From contig NW_020825706.1 in NCBI RefSeq assembly GCF_003286085.1, positions 4,216,001 to 4,280,000 on the forward strand: 64,000 nt of DNA, in the 5' to 3' direction. The notes below the pieces were generated by a model that had not been told where the DNA came from, searched no databases, and saw nothing but the letters and a program-made list of their open reading frames with translations. Position numbers and translations under genes: made by a program. This DNA is from Drosophila persimilis. Its lineage: Eukaryota; Arthropoda; Insecta; Diptera; Drosophilidae. The number at the start of each line of letters is the position of its first letter. Position 1 is the first letter of the stretch. Of this stretch, positions 43,112 to 56,422 are shown piece after piece.

Positions 43112-45541
43112 CTTTTAGTAACCTATCAGAATGTAAGAGGCCTGCGTAGTAAGCTCAGCATTCTTTTCCGGGATAGTGTTGCATTTCCTTCCCACGTTAT
43201 TGTGTTCACTGAAACCTGGTTAAAGCCGGACATTCTTAGTTCCGAGGTTTTGGCAGGTTGGTACACAAGAAAGGACCGTTCGTCTCGACGTGCAGGAGGG
43301 GTTCTAATTGCAGTGGACTCTTACTTCACGTCAGAACACTTCACAGTCCAAGTTGAACACGAACTGGAATTCCTGTGTGTAAAACTGATTCTTCCCGCTT
43401 TTGCTATATTCATTACATGCTCGTATATCCCACATTCTGCGGATATTTCAATTTATGAGCAGCACTTGTCCGCTTTAACCGCTGTTTCTTCCTCGCTATC
43501 TGATAAAGATCGTATGATAGTTCTTGGTGACTTCAACTTGCCAGGAACTGTTTGGTCTTCGTTAAACGAGTCTAGTATACTAGTGCCCATGTCACGACAT
43601 GACTTTGTTGACGGCTTGCTTGACCTGTCCCTGTCTCAAGTCAATCATGTGAAAAATTCCTTGGGTCGATTGCTTGATCTATGCTTTGTATCGGATCCGA
43701 CCATAGTGTTGTTAGCCCGAGCCCTTCCGATCACTATACCTGAAGACGCCTACCACCCTACTTTCGAGGTGTCGCTAGATATAGGACCAACTGTATTGGA
43801 TCGGTCGAGTAGACTACCTGAACGTGTCCGCTGCTTTCGTAAAGCCGAGTTTGCGAAGCTCAATAGCCTAATTAGGGATTTTGATTGGTCCGCTTTGTAC
43901 TTGTGCACTGATGTCACAAAAGGCACAAACATTTTTTACAATGCTCTTGGCACATTTTTTGATTCTTGTGTCCCGCTTTCTTGTCCGATTAGATCTGGAA
44001 AACCCCCTTGGTTTACCAAAGAGTTATCCAGTCTAAAAAACTTAAAATCAAGACTTTATAAAAAATTTCAAGAAGTGGGCTCTCCTACTTCTCACTCTCG
44101 TTATGTAATAGCTCGGTCAAACTTTTCAGTTCTTAATGCTCAATGCTATAAGAACTACCTATCTCGTTGCAGGATACGTTTTTCTCAGGACCCTAAACAG
44201 TTTTACTGCTTCGTAAACAGTAAGCGTAGAACGTCCGCACACCCATCCTCGCTATCATTTTGTAATACGTCGGCAAATACTGATCAGGCAATTGCCGACC
44301 TTTTTGCCCAGTTTTTCCAAACCACCTATTCTGAGGAACGCTACTCTGGTCAACCGTACCCATACGGATTACCGAGATCGAACGGCATTTTCAGTCCCTT
44401 GTTAAATGAATATTCCCTACTTCAAGATCTTCGACTAGTTAAGCCGGTGTTTTCACCGGGTCCAGACGGGGTTCCAGGTTGTGTACTCAGGTACTGCGCC
44501 GAGGCTCTGTGTGGACCATTGCTTAAACTATTCACCCTGTCCATTGATTCCTCTTGCTTCCCCCCAATCTGGAAGGAATCGTTTAAAATTCCTCTCCATA
44601 AAAAAGGTAGCAAGTCTGATGAAAAAATTATAGAGGTATAGCAAAGTTATCCGCTATTCCCAAATTGTTTGAGAAGGTTTTAACTCCAGACTTGCCTTCA
44701 GTATTAACATACTCCCGAGTACTTATGTATGCGGATGATGTTAAACTCTGTGTCCAGTACAAGGACATTTCATTTCATTCTCGCTTGCAATCCGATCTGA
44801 ATAGCTTTCAGTCATGGTGTTGTGCAAACTTGTGACACCTTAATGCCTCGAAATGCAAAGTTATGACATTTCATCGTTCTAGCCCTTTGTTGGCTCCCTA
44901 CACCCTATTTGGGGGTTCTCTTGAGAGAATTATCCTGGTGGATGATCTGGGTGTTATGTTAGACCCCAAGTTAAAGTTTTCCGAACACATTTCTACCATG
45001 GTAAATAAGGCCATGGGCGTGCTTGGGTTTATAAAGAGGTGGTCAAAGGAATTTGACGACCCCTATATAACAAAGACTCTCTATACCTCGCTTGTTCGTC
45101 CGATCTTAGAATACGGCTCCTGTGTATGGTGCCCTCAGTACAAAGTACACCAGGACCGTATAGAATCAGTACAGAAAAACTTTTTACTCTTTGCTCTGCG
45201 GGGCCTTAGCTGGGATGCGGGTGTAAGACCCGTCTTACATCCCATCTTACTCTAGTAGACTATTATTAGTAAACCTCCCATCCTTAGTTAACCGTAGAAA
45301 AATGCTTGGTGTGATATTTATGCACAACTTGATCAGGGGTGACATAGACAGCCCTGATCTGTTGAGCCGCATAAACTTCACGATTCCTATTAGACTGACT
45401 AGAAACTTTATACCGTTGTTCCTTCCACTTTGTAGATCGAATTATTCCTTGCATGAACCGTTTAGGGTCTTATGCTCGGATTATAATTCCCTCTACCATA
45501 TTATATCCAACACTAATTCTCTTCCTCTTATTAAATTATGA
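43112..45541 (+). pseudogene. ORF2 of the PHD-type element: endonuclease and partial RT
   Basis: Jockey/CR1-superfamily ORF2. The endonuclease region is at 43112-43900 (QNVRGLRSKL, TETWLKPDI, GDFNLPG, LLDLCFV). The linker and RT start follow (FSPGPDGVPGCVL). A 1-nt shift near 44630 precedes NYRGIAKLSAIPKLFE. The RT core between that segment and the catalytic YADDVKL near 44735 is deleted, about 150 residues. A TGA interrupts the frame near 44833, then the thumb region is recognisable (YGSCVWCPQY). The last segment (45302-45541) is in another frame. No RNase H domain is present. Non-functional. Confidence 0.75.
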
Positions 45542-45819
45542 ATCCTTACACTCCTTTCTATTAATTAGTAACTGTAGTGGTATTTGTATTTTGATTGCAT
45601 GCTTAGTAAGTTTAGTGCTAATTTTCTTCGAATGTTAGTCTAATATCTATCTTTCTTGCATGGCAGCGCCCCTCGGTCGGTTGGGCGGGAGGAGGGCTGC
45701 GTTTTGCCTGGGATTCGCGCGTAACAGCCTTCTGCTGGTGTCACACGGGCCACTTGACGGTGCAGTAACTGCATCGCCTCTTGAAAGATGCAGTCATTGC
45801 ATGTCAACGTCAAAGAATA
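45542..45819 (+). other. 3' UTR of the PHD-type element
   Basis: A non-coding stretch between the last ORF2 codon and the satellite, ending near CAACGTCAAAGAAT just before AATACGT. No polyA tail or clear hairpin; nothing else is recognised. Confidence 0.45.
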
Positions 45820-48800
45820 AATACGTCTCTGCAGGCGGAAAACTAATTTCCGGTGTCGGGAAATCTATATCCCCTGCTAGACAACTTATCTCTGCTGACG
45901 AAATACGTCTCTCCGCTGGCAGTAAACTTATCTCCGGCGGCGGGAAATTTATATCGCTTGCCGGACAACTTATCTCTGCTGAGGAAATAAGTCTGTAAAC
46001 TAATTTCCGGCGACAGGAAATTGAAATCCCCTTACGGACAATTTATCCCCACTGACGAACTACGTTTCTCCGCTGGCAGAAAATTAATCTCCGCTGACAA
46101 ACTTCGATTCTCCGCTGGCAGAAATCTTATCTCCGGCGGCGGGAAATTTATATCCCCTGCCGGGCAACTTATCTTTGCTAACGAAATACGTCTCTCCGCT
46201 GTCGGAAAACTTAGAAAATTAATCTCCGCTGAAAAACTTCGATTCTCCGCTGTCAGAAATCTTATCTCCGGCGGCGGGAAATTTATATCCCCTGCCGGGC
46301 AACTTATCTCTGCTAACGAAATACATCTCTCCGCTGTCGGAAAACTTATCTCCGGCGGCGGGAAATTTATACCCGCTGTCGGAAAACTTTTCTCCAGAGG
46401 GGGAAATTTATATCCCCTGCCGGACAACTTATCTCTGCTGACGAAATAAGTCTCTCCGCTGGCGGAAAACTAATTTTCGGTGGCGGGAAATATATATCCC
46501 CTGCCAGACAACTTATCTCTGCTGACGAAATACATCTCTCCGCTGGTGGAAAACTAATTTTCGGTGGCGGGAAATATACATCCCCTGCCAGACCACTTAT
46601 CTCTGCTGACGAAATGCGTCTCTCCGCTGGCAGAAAACTTATCTCCGGCGGCGGGAAATTTATATCCCCTGTCGGACAACATATCTCTGCTGCCGAAATA
46701 AGTCTCTCCGCTGGCAGAAAACTAATTTCCGGTGGCGGGAAATCTTATCCCCTGCCAGACAACTTATCTCTGCTGACGAAATACGTCTCTCCGCTGGCGG
46801 AAAACTTATTTCCGGTGGAGGGAAATATTTATCCGCTGCCAGACAACTTATCTCTCCTGACGAAATACGTCGCTCCCCTGGCAGACAACTTATATCCGGT
46901 AGCGGGAAATATATATCCCCTGCCGGACAACTTATCTCTGCTGACGAAATACGTCTCTCCGCTGGCAGTAAACTTAGAAAATTAATCTCCGCTGAAAAAC
47001 TTCGATTCTCCGCTGTCAGAAATCTTATCTCCGGCGGCGGGAAATTTATATCCCCTGCCGGGCAACTTATCTCTGCTAACGAAATACATCTCTCCGCTGT
47101 CGGAAAACTTATCTCCGGCGGCGGGAAATTTATACCCGCTGTCGGAAAACTTTTCTCCAGAGGGGGAAATTTATATCCCCTGCCGGACAACTTATCTCCG
47201 CTGACGAACTACGTTTCTCCGCCGGCAGAAAAGTTATCTCCGCTGGCAGTACATTTACCTCCGGCTGCGGAAAATTTATATCCCCTGCCGGACAACTTAT
47301 CTCTGCTGACGAAATGCGTCTCTCCGCTGGCGGAAAACTTATTTCCGGTGGAGGGAAATATTTATCCGCTGCCAGACAACTTATCTCTCCTGACGAAATA
47401 CGTCGCTCCCCTGGCAGACAACTTATATCCGGTAGCGGGAAATATATATCCCCTGCCGGACAACTTATCTCTGCTGACGAAATACGTCTCTCCGCTGGCA
47501 GTAAACTTATCTCGGGCGGCGGGAAATTTATATCCCCTGTCGGACAACATATCTCTGCTGCCGAAATAAGTCTCTCCGCTGGCAGAAAACTAATTTCCGG
47601 TGGCGGGAAATCTTATCCCCTGCCAGACAACTTATCTCTGCTGACGAAATACGTCTCTCCGCTGTCGGGAAACTTATTTCCGTTGCCGGGAAATCTATAG
47701 CCGCTGGCGGACAGCTTATCTCCGCTGGCAGGCAATTTACCTCCGCTGACGAACTACGATTCTCCGCTGGCAGAAATCTAATCACTGGCGGCGGGAAATT
47801 TATATCTTCTGACGGACAACTTATCTCTGCTGACGAAATACGTCTCTAAACTAATTTCCGGCGACGGGAAATTTAAATCCCCTTACGGACAATTGGCAGA
47901 AAATTAATCTCCGCTGAAAAATTTCGATTACGAAAACTTATCTCCGGCGGCGGGAAATTTATACCCGCTGTCGGAAAACTTTTCTCCAGAGGGGGAAATT
48001 TATATCCCCTGCCGGACAACTTATCTCTGCTGACAAAATACGTCTCTCTGCTGTCGGAAAACTTATCTCCGGTGGCGGGTAATTTATATTCGCTGCCGGA
48101 AAACTTTTCTCCAGAGGGGGAAATTTATATCCCCTTCCGGACAACTTATCTCCGCTGACGAACTACGTTTCTCCGCCGGCAGAAACTTATCTCCGCTGGC
48201 AGAACATTTACCTCCGGCGGCGGGAAATTTATATCCCCTGCCGGAGATCTGATCTCTGCTAACGAAATACGTCTCATCGCTGGCGGAAAACTTATTTCCG
48301 GTGGCGGGAAATCTATATCCCCTGCCGGACAACTTATCTCTGCTGACGAAATACGTCTCTCCGCTTGCAGAAAACTTATCTCTGCTGACGACATACGTCT
48401 CTCCGCTTGCAGAAAATTTATCTCCGGCGGCGAGAAATTTTTATCCCCGGCCTTACAACTTATCTCTGCTAACGAAATACTTCTCTGGGAAATCTATATC
48501 CGCTGGCGGACAACTTATCTCCGCTGGCAGACAATTTATCTCCGCTGACGAACTACGATTCTCCGCTGGCAGAAATCTTATCACCGGCGGCGGGAAATTT
48601 ATATCCCCTGACGGACAATTTATCCCCGCTGACCAACTACGTTTCTCCGCTGGCAGAAAATTAACCGCCGGCGGCGAGGATTTTATATCACCTGCCGGAC
48701 ATCTTATCTCTGTTGACAAAATACGTCTCTCCGCTGCCGGAAAACTTATCTCCGGTGGCGGGAAGTTTATATCCCTTGCCGGACAACTTATCTCTGCTGA

Positions 48801-49839
48801 CGAAATACGTCTCTCCGCTTTCAGAAAACTTATCTCTGCTGACGACATACGTCTCTCCGCTTGCAGAAAATTTATCTCCGGCGGCGAGAAATTTTTATCC
48901 CCGGCCTTACAACTTATCTCTGCTAACGAAATACTTCTCTCCGCTGGCGGAAAACTTATTTCCGGTGGCGGGAAACTTATATCCGCTGTCGGACAACTTA
49001 TCTCTGCTGACGAAATATGTCTCTCCGCTGGCAGAAAACTTATCTCCGGCGGCGGGAAATCTATATCCCCTGCCAGACATCTTATCTCTGCTTACGAAAT
49101 ACGTCTCACCGCTGGCGGAAAACTTATTTCCGGTGCCGGGAAATCTATATCCGCTGGCGGACAACTTATCTCTGCTGACGAAATACGTCTCTCCGCTTGC
49201 AGAAAACTTATCTCCGCTGGCATAACATTTACTTCCGGCGGCGAGGAATTTATATCCCCTGCCGGACATCTTGTCGCTGCTGACAAAATACATCTCTTCG
49301 CTGGCGGAAAACTTATCTGCGGTGGCGGAAATTTATATCCGCTGGCGGAAAACTTTTCTCCGATAACAGACATCTTATCTTCGATGCCGGACAACTTATC
49401 TCTCCTGACAAAATACGTCGCTCCGCTGGCGGAAAACTTTTGTCCGGTGGCGGGAAATTCATAGCCGCTTGCGGAAAACTTATCTCCAGAGGGGGAAATT
49501 TATATCCCCTGCCGGACAACTTATCTCTGCTAACGAAATACGTCTCTCCGCTGGCGGAAAACTTATTTCCGGTGGCGGGAAATCTATATCCCCTGCCGGA
49601 CAACTTATCTCTGCTGACGAATTACGTTTCTCCGCCGGCAGAAAACTTATCTCCGCTGGCAGAGCATTTACCTCCGGCGGCGGGAAATTTATATCCCCTG
49701 CCGGACAGCTTATCTCTGCTAACGAAATACGTCTCTCCGCTGGCGGAAAACTTATTTCCGGTGGCGGGAAATATATATCCCCTGGCGGACAACTTATCTC
49801 TGCTTACGAAATACGTCTCTCCGCTGGCGAAAAACTTAT

Positions 49840-50460
49840 TTCCGGTGCCGGGAAATCTGTATCCGCTGGCGGACAACTTATCTCCGCTGGCAGACAATTT
49901 ATCTCCGCTGACGAACTACGATTCTCCACTGGCAGAAATATTATCTCCGGCGGCGGGAAATTTACATCCCCTGACGGAATATTTATCCCCGCTGACGAAT
50001 TACGTTTCTCCACTGGCAGCAAATTTATCTCCGCTGGCAGAAGATATACCTCCGGCGGCGGGAAATATATATCCCCTGCCGGACATCATATCTCTGCTGA
50101 CGAAATACGTCTCTCCGCTTGCAGCAAACTCATCTCTGCTGACGAAATACGTTTCTCCGCCGGCAGAACATTTACCTCCGGCAGCGGGAAATCTATATCC
50201 CCTGCCGGACATCTTATCTCGGATGACAAAATAAGTCTCTCCGCTGGCGGAAAACTTATTTCCGGTGCCGGGAAATCTATATCCGCTGTCGGACAACTTA
50301 TCTCCGCTGGCAGACAATTTATCTCCGCTGACGAACTACGATTCTCCACTGGCAGAAATCTTATCTCCGGCGGCGGGAAATTTACATCCCCTGACGGAAT
50401 ATTTATCCCCGCTGACGAATTACGTTTCTCCACTGGCAGCAAATTTATCTCCGCTGGCAG
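49840..50460 (+). repeat. 420-bp offset repeat in the satellite
   Basis: The segment around 49861-50040 recurs at 50281-50460 with an offset of 420 bp (20 monomers). It includes the distinctive CCCTGACGGAATATTTATCC near 49968 and 50388. Confidence 0.75.
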
Positions 50461-53077
50461 AAGATATACCTCCTGCGGCGGGAAATTTATATACCCTGCC
50501 GGACAGCTTATCTGTGCTAACGAAATACGTCTCTCCGCTGGCGGAAAACTTATCTCCGGCGGCGGGAAATATACATCCCTTGCCGGACAACTTAGCTCTG
50601 CTGACGAAATACGTCTCTCCGCTTGAAAACCGCTAAGAAAACTTATCTCCGGCGGCGAGAAATTTATATCCCCGGCCTGTCAACTTATCTCTGCTAACGA
50701 AATACGTCTCTCCACTGGCAGAAAACTTATCTCTGCTGACGAAATACGTCTCTCCGCTTGCAGAAAACTTATCTCCTGCGGCGAGAAATTTTTATCTCCG
50801 GTCTGTCAACTTATCTCTGCTAACGAAATACGTCTCTCCGCTGGCGGAAAACTTATTTCCGGTGGCGGGAAATATATATCCCCTTCTGGACAACTTATCT
50901 CTGCTGACGAAATACGTCTCTACGCTGGCAGAAAACTTATCTCTGCTGACGAAATACGTCTCTCCGCTTGCAGAAAACTTATCTCTGCTGACGAAATACG
51001 TCTCGCCGCTTGCAGAACACTTATCTCCTGCGGCGAGAAATTTTTATCCCCGACCTGACAATTTATCTCTGCTAACGAAATACGTCTCTCCGCTGGCGGA
51101 AAACTTATTTCCGGTGGCGGGATATATATATTCCTTGCCGGACAACTTATCTCTGCTGACGAAATACGTCTCTCCGCTTGCACAAAACTTATCTCTGCTG
51201 ACGAAATACGTCTCTCCGCTTGCAGAAAGCTTATCTCCGGCGGCGAGAAATTTATATCCCCGGCCTGTTATCTCTGCTAACGAAATACGTCTCTCCACTG
51301 GCGGAAAACTTATTTCCGGTGGCGTGAAATATATATCCCCTGCCGGACAACTTATCTCTGCTGACGAAATACGACTCTACGCTGGCAGAAAACTCTTCTC
51401 CAGCGGCGGGAAGTCTATATCCCCTGCCAGACAACTTATCTCTGCTTACTTAATACGTCTCTCCGCTGTCGGGAAACTTATTTCCGGTGCCGGGAAATCT
51501 ATATCTGCTGGCGGACAACTTATCTCCGCTGGCAGACAGTTTATCTCCGCTGACGAAATACGATTCTCCACTGGCAGAAATCTTATCTCCGGCGGCGGGA
51601 AATTTACATCCCCTGACGGACAATTTATCCCCGCTGACGAATTACGTTTCTCCGCCGGCAGAAAACTAATCTCCGCTGGCAGAACATTTACCTCCGGCGG
51701 CGGGAAATTTATATCCCCTGCCGGACATCTTATCTCTGCTAACGAAATACGTCTTTTTGCTGGCGGAAAACTTATTTCCGGTGGCGTGAAATATATATCC
51801 CCGGCCTTACAACTTATCTCTGCTAACGAAATACGTCTCTCCGCTGGCGGAAAACTTATTTCCGGTGGCGGGAAATATATATCCCCTTCTGGACAACTTA
51901 TCTCTGCTGACGAAATACGTCTCTACGCTGGCAGAAAACTTATCTCTGCTGACGAAATACGTCTCTCCGCTTGCAGAAAACTTATCTCTGCTGACGAAAT
52001 ATGTCTCTCCGCTTGCAGAAAACGTATCTCCTGCGGCGAGCAATTTTTATCTCCGGCCTGACAACTTATCTCTGCTAACGAAATACGTCTCTCCGCTGGC
52101 GGAAAACTTATTTCCGGTGGCGTGAAATATATATCCCCTGCCGGACAACTTATCTCTGCTGACGAAATACGTCTCTCCGCTGTCGGGAAACTTATTTCCG
52201 GTGCCGGGAAATCTATATCTGCTGGCGGACAATTTATCTCCGCTGACGAAATACGATTCTCCACTGGCAGAAATCTTATCTCCGGCGGCGGCAAATTTAC
52301 ATCCCCTGACGGACAATTTATCCCCGCTGACGAATTACGTTTCTCCGCCGGCAGAAAACTAATCTCCGCTGGCAGAACATTTACCTCCGGCGGCGGGAAA
52401 TTTATATCCCCTGCCGGACATCTTATCTCTGCTAACGAAATACGTCTTTTTGCTGGCGGAAAACTTATTTCCGGTGGCGGGAAATTTATATCCCCGGCCT
52501 GTCAACTTATCTCTGCTAACGAAATACGTCTCTCCACTGGCAGAAAACTTATCTCTGCTGACGAAATACGTCTCTCCGCTTGCAGAAAACTTATCTCCGG
52601 CGGCGCGAAATTTAAATCCCCGGCCTGTCAACTTATCTCTGCTAGCGAAATACGTCTCTCCACTGGCAGAAAACTTATCTCTGCTGACGAAATACGTCTC
52701 TCCGCTTGCAGAAAACGTATCTCCTGCGGCGAGAAATTTTTATCCCCGACCTGACAATTTATCTCTGCTAACGAAATACGTCTCTCCGCTGGCGGAAAAC
52801 TTATTTCCGGTGGCGGGATATATATATTCCTTGCCGGACAACTTATCTCTGCTGACGAAATACGTCTCTCCGCTTGCAGAAAGCTTATCTCCGGCGGCGA
52901 GAAATTTATATCCCCGGCCTGTTATCTCTGTTAACGAAATACGTCTCTCCAGTGGCAGAAAACTGATCTCTGCTGACGAAATACGTCTCTCCGCTTGCAG
53001 AAAACTTATCTCTGCTGACGAAATACGTCTCTCCGCTTGTAGAAAACTTATCTCCGGCGGTGGGAAATCTATATCCC

Positions 53078-53930
53078 CTGCCAGACAACGTATCTCTGCT
53101 TACGAAATACGTCTCTCCGCTGGCTGAAAACTTATTTCCGGTGCCGGGAAATCTATATCCTCTGCCGGACAAATTATCTCTGCTGACGAAAGACGTCTCT
53201 CCGCTTGCAGCAAACTTATCTCTGCTGACGAGCTACGATTCTCCACTGGCAGAAATCTTATCTCCGGCGGCGAGAAATTTATATTCCCGGCTTGACAACT
53301 TATCTCTGCTAACGAAATACGTCTCTCCGCTGGCGGAAAACTTATTTCCGGTGGCGGAAAATATATATCCCTTGCCGGACAACTTATCTCTGCTGACGAA
53401 ATACGTCTCTCCGCTTTCAGAAAACTTATCTCTGCTGACGACATACGTCTCTCCGCTTGCAGAAAACTTATCTCCGGCGGCGAGAAATTTTTATCCCCTG
53501 CCAGACAACGTATCTCTGCTTACGAAATACGTCTCTCCGCTGGCTGAAAACTTATTTCCGGTGCCGGGAAATCTATATCCTCTGCCGGACAAATTATCTC
53601 TGCTGACGAAAGACGTCTCTCCGCTTGCAGCAAACTTATCTCTGCTGACGAGCTACGATTCTCCACTGGCAGAAATCTTATCTCCGGCGGCGAGAAATTT
53701 ATATTCCCGGCTTGACAACTTATCTCTGCTAACGAAATACGTCTCTCCGCTGGCGGAAAACTTATTTCCGGTGGCGGAAAATATATATCCCTTGCCGGAC
53801 AACTTATCTCTGCTGACGAAATACGTCTCTCCGCTTTCAGAAAACTTATCTCTGCTGACGACATACGTCTCTCCGCTTGCAGAAAACTTATCTCCGGCGG
53901 CGAGAAATTTTTATCCCCGGCCTTACAACT
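53078..53930 (+). repeat. Tandem 420-bp higher-order repeat (2 copies plus a distant part)
   Basis: Two copies with 420-bp offset (five 84-bp units) are almost identical: CTCTGCCGGACAAATTATC occurs near 53160 and 53580. A partial third copy begins near 54470. Their near identity suggests recent amplification. Confidence 0.85.
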
Positions 53931-56422
53931 TATCTCTGCTAACGAAATACTTCTCTCCGCTGGCGGAAAACTTATTTCCGGTGGCGGGAAATATATATCC
54001 CCGGCCTGACAACTTATGTCTGCTAACGAAATACGTCTCTCCACTGGCAGAAAACTTATCTCTGCTGACGAAATACGTCTCTCCGCTTGCAGAAAACTTA
54101 TCTCCGGCGGCGCGAAATTTAAATCCCCGGCCTGTCAACTTATCTCTGCTAGCGAAATACGTCTCTCCACTGGCAGAAAACTTATCTCTGCTGACGAAAT
54201 ACGTCTCGCCGCTTGCAGAAAACGTATCTCCTGCGGCGAGAAATTTTTATCCCCGACCTGACAATTTATCTCTGCTAACGAAATACGTCTCTCCGCTGGC
54301 GGAAAACTTATTTCCGGTGGCGGGATATATATATTCCTTGCCGGACAACTTATCTCTGCTGACGAAATACGTCTCTCCGCTTGCAGAAAGCTTATCTCTG
54401 CTGACGAAATACGTCTCTCCGCTTGTAGAAAACTTATCTCCGGCGGTGGGAAATCTATATCCCCTGCCAGACAAATTATCTCTGCTGACGAAAGACGTCT
54501 CTCCGCTTGCAGCAAACTTATCTCTGCTGACGAGCTACGATTCTCCACTGGCAGAAATCTTATCTCCGGCGGCGAGAAATTTATATTCCCGGCTTGACAA
54601 CTTATCTCTGCTAACGAAATACGTCTCTCCGCTGGCGGAAAACTTATTTCCGGTGGTGGAAAATATATATCCCTTGCCGGACAACTTATCTCTGCTGACG
54701 AAATACGTCTCTCCGCTTTCAGAGAACTTATCTCTGCTGACGACATACGTCTCTCCGCTTGCAGAAAACTTATCTCCGGCGGCGAGAAATTTTTATCCCC
54801 GGCCTTACAACTTATCTCTGCTAACGAAATACTTCTCTCCGCTGGCGGAAAACTTATTTCCGGTGGCGGGAAATATATATCCCCGGCCTGACAACTTATG
54901 TCTGCTAACGAAATACGACTCTACGCTGGCAGAAAACTCTTCTCCAGCGGCGGGAAGTCTATATCCCCTGCCAGACAACTTATCTCTGCTTACTAAATAC
55001 GTCTCTCCGCTGTCGGGAAACTTATTTCCGGTGCCGGGAAATCTATATCTGCTGGCGGACAACTTATCTCCGCTGGCAGACAATTTATCTCCGCTGACGA
55101 AATACGATTCTCCACTGTCAGAAATCTTATCTCCGGCGGCGGGAAATTTACATCCCCTGACGGACAATTTATCCCCGCTGACGAATTACGTTTCTCCGCC
55201 GGCAGAAAACTAATCTCCGCTGGCAGAACATTTACCTCCGGCGGCGGGAAATTTATATCCCCTGCCGGACACCTTATCTCTGCTAACGAAATACGTCTTT
55301 TTGCTGGCGGAAAACTTATTTCCGGTGGCGGGAAATTTATATCCCCGGCCTGTCAACTTATCTCTGCTAACGAAATACGTCTCTCCACTGGCAGAAAACT
55401 TATCTCTGCTGACGAAATACGTCTCTCCGCTTGCAGAAAACTTATCTCCGGCGGCGCGAAATTTAAATCCCCGGCCTGTCAACTTATCTCTGCTAGCGAA
55501 ATACGTCTCTCCACTGGCAGAAAACTTATCTCTGCTGACGAAATACGTCTCTCCGCTTGCAGAAAACGTATCTCCTGCGGCGAGAAATTTTTATCTCCGG
55601 TCTGTCAACTTATCTCTGCTAACGAAATACGTCTCTCCGCTGGCGGAAAACTTATTTCCGCTGGCAGATAAGCCTGTCAACTTATCTCTGCTAACGAAAT
55701 ACGTCTCTCCACTGGCAGAAAACTTATCTCTGCAGACGAAATACGTCTCTCCGCTTGCAGAAAACGTATCTCCTGCGGCGAGAAATTTTTATCTCCGGTC
55801 TGTCAACTTATCTTCCGCTGGCGGAAAACTTATTTCCGGTGGCGGGAAATATATATCCCCTGCCGGACAACTTATCTCTGCTGACGAAATACGACTCTAC
55901 GCTGGCAGAAAACTTATCACCGGCGGCGGGAAATCTATATCCCCTGCCAGACAACTTATCTCTGCTTACGAAATACGTCTCTCCGCTGGCGGGAAACTTA
56001 TTTCCGGTGCCGGGAAATCTATATCCGCTGGCGGACAACTTATCTCCGCTGGCAGACAATTTATCTCCGCTGACGAACTACGATTCTCCACTGGCAGAAA
56101 TCTTATCTCCGACGGCGGCAAATTTACATCCCCTGACGGACAATTTATCCCCGCTGACGAATTACGTTTCTCCGCCGGCAGAAAACTAATCTCCGCTGGC
56201 AGAACATTTTCCTCCGGCGGCGGGAAATTTATATCCCCTGGCGGACAGCTTATCTCTGCTAACGAAATACGTCTCTCCGCTGGCGGAAAACTTATTTCCG
56301 GTGGCGGGAAATAAATATCCCCTGCCGGACAACTTATCTCTGCTGACGAAATACGTCTCTCCGCTTGCAGAAAACTTATTTCTGCTGACGAAAAACTTAT
56401 TTCCGGTGTCGGGAAATATATA

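Larger units (their letters stand above)
36795..45819 (+). mobile_element. PHD-type non-LTR retrotransposon (decayed), interrupted by element E
   Basis: Two parts, 36795 to about 37577 and about 43040-45819, are interpreted as one element. The outer edges are both satellite and carry AATACGT (36788-36794 and 45820-45826). The left part encodes an ORF1 start with a PHD-type finger. The right part begins with a short ORF1-like tail ending FPKN and then ORF2 of a Jockey/CR1-superfamily element. The middle of ORF1 is missing, and the RT core carries an internal deletion. The 3' UTR is about 45542-45819. The joining of the two parts is inference. Confidence 0.65.
45820..56422 (+). repeat. Satellite array, block 5
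   Basis: Same satellite and orientation. The left part (45.8-48.2 kb) is more irregular: partial monomers, TTAGAAAATTAATCTCC junctions near 46211 and 46974, and the frame-breaking CCAGAGGGGG variant. The right part (50-56.4 kb) is more regular and contains the longest open frame of the window, 717 codons at 53060-55213 on the + strand. It ends where element 3 begins, in GGGAAATATATA. No gene is seen. Confidence 0.95.
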
